6,879 bases of DNA, from positions 1 through 6,879 of the forward strand of contig JBAPRR010000008.1 in NCBI GenBank assembly GCA_049281195.1, written 5' to 3'. The number at the start of each line of letters is the position of its first letter. Positions within the stretch are counted from its first letter, which is position 1. The translations under genes were made by a program, and so were the position numbers. A model generated the notes under the pieces. The model was not told where the DNA came from, did not search any database, and saw only the letters and a list, made by a program, of their open reading frames with translations. Below, piece after piece: positions 1 to 4,216 of this stretch. Source of the stretch: JBAPRR01 sp049281195. GTDB taxonomy: Bacteria > Actinomycetota > Acidimicrobiia > Acidimicrobiales > CAVXTF01.

Positions 1-185
1 AGACGGTCCGCAAGTGGACCTGGGAAGGTCCCCCCGGACACAGAAGGCTGGTCCCCCCGGAATCACCAGAACCACCCGATTACGAGTCCTTCGAGGATCG
101 ATCACCTGACGACGGACCACCTGACGAGTGGGGACGTGATCCCGGTCATGTCCAGGGATCGTTCTTAGATGGTGAAGACCCCTAA
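1..185 (+). CDS. C-terminal end of an unidentified protein (5' partial)
   Basis: The frame starting at base 3 is open from the window edge to TAA at 183-185, giving the last 60 residues of a protein that begins outside the window. The piece starts TVRKWTWEGPPGHRRLVPPE and continues into a Pro/Asp/Glu-rich tail (DYESFEDRSPDDGPPDEWGRD) ending LDGEDP, typical of a disordered acidic C-terminus. The other two + frames are stopped at 164-166 or earlier. Two short direct repeats lie inside it: a 12-mer GGTCCCCCCGGA at 27-38 and 50-61, and a 10-mer CACCTGACGA at 103-112 and 118-127, so the tail may have grown by slippage. I do not recognise the family. The basic Trp-containing start faintly resembles the end of actinobacterial DUF222/HNH proteins, but this is too weak to call. 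A strong terminator 140 bases downstream is consistent with a real gene end here. Confidence 0.45.
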   Translation, partial: TVRKWTWEGPPGHRRLVPPESPEPPDYESFEDRSPDDGPPDEWGRDPGHVQGSFLDGEDP

Positions 186-195
186 CCGGCCACCA

Positions 196-352
196 GCGGA
201 GATCCACTCTCGAAACCCCCGAAGATCGACCACCAGCGGAATCCCCATCTCCGCGGACCGGAACCACCGAGGTTCCGCATTCAACCGAAAGCGCCCGGTC
301 GAGCCGGCGCGCTCAAACACGCGATGGCTCCCGAAAGGGGGCCCTTTTCTTT
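196..352 (+). ncRNA. Candidate structured RNA (3' UTR element or small RNA), unassigned
   Basis: On the + strand, three successive inverted repeats (196-203/247-254; 259-265/271-277; 291-298/304-310) precede a canonical intrinsic terminator at 326-352. All lie between the upstream stop codon and the terminator. This density of stems in about 155 bases could be a structured 3' UTR, a 3' UTR-derived small RNA, or chance pairing in GC-rich DNA. It does not match the hallmark sequences of tmRNA, 6S, SRP or RNase P RNA that I know. No promoter of its own is evident. The identity is inferred from structure alone. Confidence 0.2.
326..352 (+). terminator. Intrinsic (Rho-independent) terminator
   Basis: Stem GGCTCCC (326-332), GAAA tetraloop (333-336) and GGGGGCC (337-343), with one U-G pair and otherwise Watson-Crick pairing, are followed by C then TTTTCTTT (345-352). 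The GNRA-type loop plus U-rich tail is a textbook terminator. It most likely ends the transcript of the partial gene whose stop is at 185, and it insulates the exported gene A at 563. Confidence 0.85.
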
Positions 353-488
353 GTAAGCAGAAGATCTGAACACGCCGGCTCCCGATCGTCTTTCGTCGGA
401 AAGTCCCTCTTTTGCATTTCAGATAGGTTCAGCCGCGCCAAGAATCAGCCGCACGCGTATGCAAGTTATGAGAAACACCTGGGAGCGG

Positions 489-517
489 TTGCCGAGGTCG
501 TCATTTAACGGTAAACA
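489..517 (+). promoter_or_regulatory. Weak promoter candidate for exported gene A
   Basis: TTGCCG (489-494) is followed at exactly 17 bases by TAAACA (512-517), which would start a transcript about 40 bases before the ATG at 563. The -10 match is poor (no final T). This is only the best-placed candidate by eye. Confidence 0.2.
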
Positions 518-549
518 ACAACGTGTTCCGGTCGGGTGTTCCGATTGAC

Positions 550-555
550 AGGGGG
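550..555 (+). promoter_or_regulatory. Ribosome binding site that fixes the start of gene A
   Basis: AGGGGG at 550-555 lies seven bases before the ATG at 563. The earlier in-frame ATG at 536 has no purine-rich site at a usable distance and would put charged and polar residues ahead of the signal peptide. The site therefore supports 563 as the start. Confidence 0.75.
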
Positions 556-562
556 TTTTGCC

Positions 563-1174
563 ATGTTTCGACGGGTCGTGGCAGTAGGAGCAATTTCGCT
601 CGGTTTGATCGCCGTAGTTCCGGCGGCCGCTGCTTCGGCAACGATGCATCCCCAAGTAATCGGCGTGGGAATCACGACGTGCCCGGATAACGGCGGCGGA
701 ACTATGACGTTCACTCCCGCCCTTGTGACCACTGGCGCTAGCGGGACTGAGCATGTGACCATCGTCGCGACGGGGAAACCGTGCGCCGGCGGATCACCTG
801 TTCCCCACTCCTTCACCCTCAAGGCAGCCGCGACGATTTCAGGTCCCGGTGTGAACACCTGCTCGGATTTCTTTTCGGCGACGCCCCCGGGGGCAACTGT
901 CCCCATCTCTGCGTCTTTCGCCGGAACCATCAGTTTCGGAGCGGGGATCACGAACTCGACGCTGAACTTCACGACCATGAAGTCGAAGGACACGACATCG
1001 GCAGCGGCGGTCAAATTCAAGGCTTCTCCGCTTACGATCACGCCCTCGTATCACACGACGACCGGCGTCTTAACTGTCAAGACCATCGCCACCGCCGGCA
1101 CGCTCAACACCGACTGTGGTGGGGCGGGCGTTTCTGGAGTTGATTTCACTTCGACGGGCAGCGGAACATTCTGA
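563..1174 (+). CDS. Exported four-cysteine protein A, unknown function
   Basis: 203 residues. Residues 1-26 form a Sec signal peptide: basic MFRR, a hydrophobic core (VVAVGAISLGLIAVV) and an A-S-A cleavage site near residue 26. The mature part is rich in Thr, Ser, Ala and Gly, with alternating short hydrophobic stretches suggesting a beta-sandwich. It has four cysteines (C40, C74, C100, C185), which could form two disulfides outside the cell. The motif MTFTPAL is at 48-54, and the protein ends FTSTGSGTF. No lipobox, transmembrane anchor, LPXTG signal or catalytic motif is visible, so it is probably released or loosely wall-associated. It is a distant paralogue of gene B at 1880-2515, with near-identical cysteine spacing. 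It is transcribed towards the VOC gene and ends 46 bases before that gene's stop. The start rests on the AGGGGG site. I do not recognise a named family, and the function is unknown. Confidence 0.85.
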   Translation: MFRRVVAVGAISLGLIAVVPAAAASATMHPQVIGVGITTCPDNGGGTMTFTPALVTTGASGTEHVTIVATGKPCAGGSPVPHSFTLKAAATISGPGVNTCSDFFSATPPGATVPISASFAGTISFGAGITNSTLNFTTMKSKDTTSAAAVKFKASPLTITPSYHTTTGVLTVKTIATAGTLNTDCGGAGVSGVDFTSTGSGTF

Positions 1175-1219
1175 TCCGAACTCCTGATCAGACCTGAACA
1201 GTTCCGAATTCCTGAACAG
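1175..1219. repeat. Imperfect 17-bp direct repeat in the convergent gap
   Basis: TCCGAACTCCTGATCAG (1175-1191) and TCCGAATTCCTGAACAG (1203-1219) match at 15 of 17 positions with a 28-base period. CCTGAACAG also occurs at 1193-1201. The array fills the gap between the stop of gene A and the stop of the VOC gene, immediately after the last codon of A. Confidence 0.65.
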
Positions 1220-1227
1220 ATCAGGAG
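1181..1227. terminator. Probable bidirectional terminator stem-loop between convergent genes
   Basis: CTCCTGATC (1181-1189) and GATCAGGAG (1219-1227) form a perfect 9-bp stem around a 29-base loop. The stem sits between convergent genes A and VOC, and its right arm includes the VOC stop codon (1221-1223). There is no U-run on either side, so it would be a non-canonical terminator or a 3'-end protecting hairpin. The long loop lowers confidence. Confidence 0.45.
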
Positions 1228-1673
1228 CCCTGCTCGTAGCAGTTGAACATCCACCTGATCCCGAAGCGATCGAGCGTGCATCCCCAGTAGGCCCACGGCA
1301 TCTGCTGCATGCCGGTGGATTCGCTGCCACGTTCGCTCAGTGCGTCATACAGGCGGTCCGTCTCCTCTTTCGTGTCGGGCTCCAGGTTGATCGTCACGTT
1401 GTTCCCGATCCTGAGCTGATGACCCATGGATTCGAGCATGTCGGTGCCCATGAGCATGTGACCGCCGAGGATCGGGAGCTCTATGTGTGCGATCCGGTTC
1501 CTCTCTGATTCTGGAATTCCGGGAGCTTCAGGGTCGCTCGGTATGTCACCGCTCGGTATGTCACCCATCCGGGTGATCGGGCCATCGAAGTCCGTCCCGA
1601 AGACGGACTTGTAGAAGGTGAACGCTTCTTCTGTGTCACCCATGAAATTGAGGTAGGTACTTACTCGGCTCAT
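1221..1673 (-). CDS. PhnB-like VOC (glyoxalase/bleomycin-resistance fold) protein
   Basis: 150 residues, close to the usual length of the PhnB-like branch of the vicinal oxygen chelate superfamily (E. coli YjdN is about 147). Family signatures: N-terminal strand and helix YLNFMGDTEEAFTFYKSVFG (7-26), a central AHIELPILGGHMLMG (62-76) with H63 and E65, and the C-terminal YWGCTLDRFGIRWMFN (129-144), which matches the family's W-G-x-x-x-DxFGxxWMxN ending. These proteins are cytoplasmic metal- or ligand-binding folds, mostly without known substrate; despite the PhnB name no phosphonate role is implied. The start at 1673 is chosen because GGGAGG lies seven bases upstream; an in-frame ATG at 1721 would add 16 unsupported residues. 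Residues 37-46 read GDIPSGDIPS, an exact 15-bp duplication in the loop before the central strand. It is the only gene between the paralogous exported genes A and B, in the same direction as B. Confidence 0.88.
   Translation of the reverse strand: MSRVSTYLNFMGDTEEAFTFYKSVFGTDFDGPITRMGDIPSGDIPSDPEAPGIPESERNRIAHIELPILGGHMLMGTDMLESMGHQLRIGNNVTINLEPDTKEETDRLYDALSERGSESTGMQQMPWAYWGCTLDRFGIRWMFNCYEQGS
1535..1564. repeat. Exact 15-bp tandem duplication inside the VOC gene
   Basis: CGCTCGGTATGTCAC occurs twice in direct succession (1535-1549 and 1550-1564) without a mismatch. It keeps the frame and duplicates GDIPS in the protein. Perfect identity suggests a recent slippage event in a loop of the fold that tolerates length change. 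Confidence 0.9.
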
Positions 1674-1680
1674 CTCGGTT

Positions 1681-1686
1681 CCTCCC
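1681..1686 (-). promoter_or_regulatory. Ribosome binding site of the VOC gene
   Basis: The minus strand reads GGGAGG at 1686-1681, seven bases before the ATG at 1673. It decides this start over the in-frame ATG at 1721, which lies upstream of the site. Confidence 0.8.
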
Positions 1687-1820
1687 GACACTTCTCCGGC
1701 TTTTCGACCGGCCGGACTCACACACTAAGACGGGAGTGAGCGTCCGGACTCATCTGACGATCGGTTGTCGTGGTCGGCTTCGCTGACGGGGCCGCCACGT
1801 CACATCGACATGAGCGCGGA

Positions 1821-1848
1821 GAAGCCCGGGCCGGATGACCCGGGCTTC
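1821..1848 (-). terminator. Strong hairpin after exported gene B, probable terminator
   Basis: GAAGCCCGGG (1821-1830) and CCCGGGCTTC (1839-1848) form a perfect 10-bp, mostly GC stem with an 8-base loop. It starts 31 bases beyond the stop codon of gene B on the minus strand and lies before the VOC gene in the same direction. No U-tract follows on either strand, as is common for actinobacterial hairpin terminators. It probably separates the B and VOC transcripts. Confidence 0.6.
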
Positions 1849-1854
1849 CACCGC

Positions 1855-1891
1855 GACTTACCAACTTCCTAAAAGTGATTTACCACTTTCC
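1855..1891. repeat. Imperfect direct repeat covering the 3' end of gene B
   Basis: GACTTACCAACTTCC (1855-1869) and GATTTACCACTTTCC (1877-1891) match at 12 of 15 positions with a 22-base period. The second copy encodes the last GKW and the stop codon of gene B. The first, read on the minus strand, would encode GSW-stop in another frame. It looks like a small duplication of the gene's end. Confidence 0.45.
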
Positions 1892-2515
1892 CTTCGAGGT
1901 GCTCAACGTCAGACTCCCGAGCCCGCTACTCGCGGTACATCCCGTTGCAACGGCTCCGGATGCTCCGGGCCAGTTGGTGTCGGAAAGTGAAGCCGTACCG
2001 GGCGAAGGACTGAAAGAGCCGCTGACGTGTCCCAGCGTTACGTTGATCTTCGCAAGGCTCGGTGCGCCTTTGAATTTGAACGACGGTGCTTGGGTCCACA
2101 GCGTCGGGTTGGCTCCTGCGGGACTGGTCCAAGTCATCTTGAACTTCGCCACTGCCGGGGTGATGGCCGTGCCCGAAAAGATCGTCGCGCAATCATTTGC
2201 GTGGCCGGCAATACTCAACGTGATCGTGCCAAGGATGCTTCCGAGCGCAATAACGCCGGTGTTGGTGACGCAGGGACTGGCCGTATTGCCGAGCGACGCC
2301 TTGACTACGATTTTTTCCACGTTTGCCGTGCCACCGAGCATGAGCGCAGGAGAAAAGGTCATTACGCCTGACCAAACTCCGTGCGCCGGCGTACATGTCA
2401 CGGTCCCCGGGTAGGGCGGATTTACCGCAGCGCCCGCCGTTCCAATCTCGGCGATGAGCGTGAAGCCTGCTGACAAGCATGCCGCTGCCAGAATCAATAC
2501 AGATTTACGAAACAT
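1880..2515 (-). CDS. Exported four-cysteine protein B, paralogue of protein A
   Basis: 211 residues. A Sec signal peptide covers about residues 1-30 (MFRK, long hydrophobic core, cleavage after A-G-A-A). The mature chain has exactly four cysteines, C41, C82, C109 and C193. Their spacings (41, 27, 84) parallel those of protein A (34, 26, 85). VMTFSPAL at 51-58 corresponds to A's TMTFTPAL, and the ends LTLSTSKGKW and VDFTSTGSGTF also correspond. The rest is Thr/Ser/Ala/Gly-rich and likely beta-sheet. No anchor or catalytic motif is seen. The start at 2515 is preferred over the ATG at 2521: the minus strand reads GGGGAG at 2527-2522, six bases before 2515 but directly abutting 2521, and starting with MFR matches protein A. 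A perfect palindrome lies 31 bases upstream and a GC hairpin follows the stop. I know no function for this family. Confidence 0.85.
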   Translation of the reverse strand: MFRKSVLILAAACLSAGFTLIAEIGTAGAAVNPPYPGTVTCTPAHGVWSGVMTFSPALMLGGTANVEKIVVKASLGNTASPCVTNTGVIALGSILGTITLSIAGHANDCATIFSGTAITPAVAKFKMTWTSPAGANPTLWTQAPSFKFKGAPSLAKINVTLGHVSGSFSPSPGTASLSDTNWPGASGAVATGCTASSGLGSLTLSTSKGKW

Positions 2516-2521
2516 AGACAT

Positions 2522-2527
2522 CTCCCC
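2522..2527 (-). promoter_or_regulatory. Ribosome binding site that fixes the start of gene B
   Basis: The minus strand reads GGGGAG at 2527-2522. It is six bases from the ATG at 2515 and zero bases from the ATG at 2521, so the inner ATG is the likelier start. Confidence 0.75.
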
Positions 2528-2545
2528 ACTTTGTTAGGTGCCCCG

Positions 2546-2565
2546 ACTTCATGAGCTCATGAAGT
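2546..2565. promoter_or_regulatory. Perfect 20-bp palindrome, probable operator of gene B
   Basis: ACTTCATGAGCTCATGAAGT is identical to its own reverse complement over all 20 bases. The half-site TTCATG recurs just outside at 2566-2571. It lies 31 bases upstream of the ATG of gene B, where a dimeric repressor or activator would act on the promoter or 5' leader. No regulator gene is present in the window. Confidence 0.6.
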
Positions 2566-2645
2566 TTCATGCAGTCTTGAGCACGATCCCGACCGCTGCA
2601 AGCGCTTTGCGGATATGAAGCCGCGGTTCCCTTACCGGAGCTGGG

Positions 2646-2727
2646 TTTTTGATGGGAAATGTCGTGTTTCAGTGCCGGATCAAAAATATCTGAGTTAGAG
2701 CATTTGCATTTTGATCCGACGCAAATG
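2646..2727. repeat. Interlocked inverted repeats upstream of gene B
   Basis: First repeat: CGGATCAAAA (2676-2685) with TTTTGATCCG (2709-2718), 10 of 10 matching. Second: CATTTGC (2701-2707) with GCAAATG (2721-2727), 7 of 7. The right arm of the first lies wholly inside the loop of the second, so the two stems cross. A further TTTTTGAT at 2646-2653 is complementary to ATCAAAAA at 2679-2686. As DNA this could be overlapping protein sites; as RNA it could be alternative hairpins or a pseudoknot. Confidence 0.6.
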
Positions 2728-2924
2728 GTAGATACGTCGTAACTTTCGGCTTTCGAGTCGTTCCGGTCCGCTCCGTGTACTCAATACGTACCAGGGGCGG
2801 TCGATGATCCGAATTTCATGCCCGAGCGGTGTCGCATTTCAACCCTCGTCTCTGACTTCGTTGTCATCATCGGTCCCAAGGTCCACGCGTGCAAATGAAG
2901 TCACCGGGTTCTTAAAAATGACCT

Positions 2925-4070
2925 CTACGTCGCGCCATTGGAATTCGCTTCACTAGGGCCCGCCGAGCCACCGGCATGACTGTATTCCTCAAGCTGCGAG
3001 CCTTGGCCCACCGACCATTTCTTCCGAGTCGCGAGATGCGTGGTGGCCAAGCGATCGCTCCACGCCGCCACGAAAGACAAGGCAAAGTTCTTGAGGGCTT
3101 TTGGCAACGTGACCAGGAAGCTCGGGCTGAAGAAACCGTTCGCCCGATCGTCGAAGGTGCCGTGAGCGCCGTAGTCCTTGTCGACGTCAGCTGGCTTGTA
3201 CAGGTTGACGGGTCGTCCAGGTTGATTTGGACGATCGGAGAGTTGCTCTTCCCATGCCCCTCGGGCTGCGAACTGGTTACCGAGACCGGGGGTTGCCCGC
3301 GAGGCCCAGACGAGGATCTTGTTCCAACTGCCGAGCACTTTCTCGCGCCTGCCACTAAGAGCCGCTTCGACTATGGCCTTTGCGCATTGTTCGGGTTGGT
3401 AGATGGGGGCCACTGGTTGGGGATGGCGGGAGAACACGGTCTTGCACCACTCGAATTGGGGCGTGTTTACAGCAGGCAGGTGAACCATTGACATGGTGAC
3501 GCGGCTCTTCTCATGGATCAGTTCGGCCCGGGTCGCCTCGAAGAATCCTCGGCACGCGAATTTCGATGCGCAATAGGCCGACTGAAGAGGAATGCCAATG
3601 AACGCGAGAGCGGATCCCACATTGACAACCGAACCCCGGGCCCGAGGCTTCATGCGCGAAAGAGCGGCTTTGGTCCCCCAGACCTGTCCTAGGAAGGTCA
3701 CTTCTACCGCACGACGAAAATCGGCTGGCTCGATTTCCGTGGCTGGGGCGAACACCGTGGTCATGGCATCGTTGACCCACACGTCGATCGGGCCGAGCTC
3801 GCGTTCCACCCGAGAGGCTGCGGCGTCCACTTCTTCGTAGACGGCCATATCGACGGAAATAGGAAGGGCTCGGACACCTAGTTCCTGCACCTCGTCTGCC
3901 GCTCTTGCGAGACCGTCGGCGCCACGAGCGAGTAGCGCGACGTCGAATCCCCGCTCGGCGAAAGCTCGGGCGGTTGCCCGACCTACTCCAGCTGATGCCC
4001 CTGTAACGACGACGACCGGGCGATTCGGATTCGTGCTTTGCGGCTGGGTTTCAGCGGCGATCAATACCAT
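2925..4070 (-). CDS. SDR family oxidoreductase with long C-terminal extension
   Basis: 381 residues. The N-terminal Rossmann fold carries the NAD(P)-binding TGASAGVG (23-30), a conserved Asp at D73 after the third strand, WVNDAM (98-103) at the usual NNAG position, and the catalytic S153, Y166 and K170 (YCASK). It is therefore a short-chain dehydrogenase/reductase acting on an unknown alcohol or carbonyl substrate in the cytoplasm. The tetrad Asn is replaced (VTFLG, T125). The chain runs well past the usual 250 residues, with GAHGTFDDRA at 301-310, a feature I associate with a longer SDR branch of about 330 residues. The last 35-40 residues are polar and Gly/Ser-rich. The start at 4070 has AAGGAG four bases upstream and begins 20 residues before the first strand; the open frame reaches 4232, but those 54 Arg-rich residues look non-coding and occupy the divergent promoter. 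It is divergent from the GH15 gene. Confidence 0.9.
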   Translation of the reverse strand: MVLIAAETQPQSTNPNRPVVVVTGASAGVGRATARAFAERGFDVALLARGADGLARAADEVQELGVRALPISVDMAVYEEVDAAASRVERELGPIDVWVNDAMTTVFAPATEIEPADFRRAVEVTFLGQVWGTKAALSRMKPRARGSVVNVGSALAFIGIPLQSAYCASKFACRGFFEATRAELIHEKSRVTMSMVHLPAVNTPQFEWCKTVFSRHPQPVAPIYQPEQCAKAIVEAALSGRREKVLGSWNKILVWASRATPGLGNQFAARGAWEEQLSDRPNQPGRPVNLYKPADVDKDYGAHGTFDDRANGFFSPSFLVTLPKALKNFALSFVAAWSDRLATTHLATRKKWSVGQGSQLEEYSHAGGSAGPSEANSNGAT

Positions 4071-4074
4071 CGCT

Positions 4075-4080
4075 CTCCTT
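4075..4080 (-). promoter_or_regulatory. Ribosome binding site of the SDR gene
   Basis: The minus strand reads AAGGAG at 4080-4075, four bases before the ATG at 4070. The spacing is short, but the core is strong and it supports this start over the upstream ATGs at 4232 and 4109. Confidence 0.7.
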
Positions 4081-4131
4081 GTGTTGCGGGTTCGAAATCG
4101 CGGTCTCATCGCCTGAAGAGATCGATGACCG

Positions 4132-4147
4132 GGCGCAACGGTGCGCC
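4132..4147. promoter_or_regulatory. Inverted repeat in the SDR-GH15 divergent gap, possible operator
   Basis: GGCGCA (4132-4137), a four-base spacer ACGG, and TGCGCC (4142-4147) form a perfect 6+6 inverted repeat near the middle of the 146-bp gap between two divergent starts. A heptamer GACCGGG flanks it at 4127-4133 and recurs at 4174-4180. The position suits a shared operator; this is inference. Confidence 0.35.
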
Positions 4148-4216
4148 TTGGACACTGGCTGCGTACCCACCTCGACCGGGTCAAAACTGTTCTGTCATGC
4201 CGTTTGGTGAACTTCC

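Larger units (their letters stand above)
186..562. other. Gene-free stretch with inverted repeats, terminator and leader of gene A
   Basis: No convincing coding region. The first half (186-352) is rich in inverted repeats: GCGGAGAT 196-203 with ATCTCCGC 247-254; CGGAACC 259-265 with GGTTCCG 271-277 (5-base loop); GCG.CCGG 291-298 with CCGGCGC 304-310 (one bulged C); then the terminator. A 10-mer CACCAGCGGA is repeated at 191-200 and 231-240. The second half (353-562) is the upstream region of exported gene A. It contains a weak promoter candidate and an 8-mer direct repeat GTGTTCCG at 523-530 and 536-543 just before the ribosome site. A 66-codon + strand ORF at 169-369 overlaps both the upstream stop codon and the terminator and is not credible. 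Confidence 0.6.
2516..2924. other. 409-bp regulatory-looking region upstream of gene B
   Basis: No credible gene: the longest minus-strand ATG frames are about 30 codons and lack a ribosome site. The region is more AT-rich than the flanking genes. It holds the B ribosome site (2522-2527), a 20-bp palindrome (2546-2565), a small imperfect hairpin (2596-2612), three TTTTGAT-type elements and two interlocked inverted repeats (2676-2727). It lies between the SDR stop and the B start, so only gene B is placed to be controlled from here. I could not pick out a clear -35/-10 pair. Confidence 0.6.

Noticed and set aside
169..369. 66-codon + strand ORF, Arg/Pro-rich
   Set aside because: It overlaps the upstream stop codon and runs through a canonical terminator, has no ribosome site, and its composition is that of untranslated GC-rich DNA.
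505..1041. 178-codon minus-strand ORF
   Set aside because: It is the antisense shadow of exported gene A, which has a signal peptide, ribosome site and a paralogue in the window.
1221..1673. Phosphonate metabolism (PhnB) or lactoylglutathione lyase assignment for the VOC gene
   Set aside because: The PhnB name is historical, no phn genes are nearby, and the sequence shows the PhnB-like branch rather than the GloA motifs.
1875..2414. 179-codon + strand ORF with hydrophobic residues
   Set aside because: It is the antisense shadow of exported gene B; it starts next to B's stop codon and has no ribosome site.
2820..2885. Short minus-strand ATG frame of about 29 codons (MMTTKSETRV...)
   Set aside because: It is too short, has no ribosome site and no support; expected by chance in a 400-bp gap.
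2976..3491. 171-codon + strand ORF
   Set aside because: It lies wholly inside the SDR gene on the other strand, whose motifs are unambiguous.
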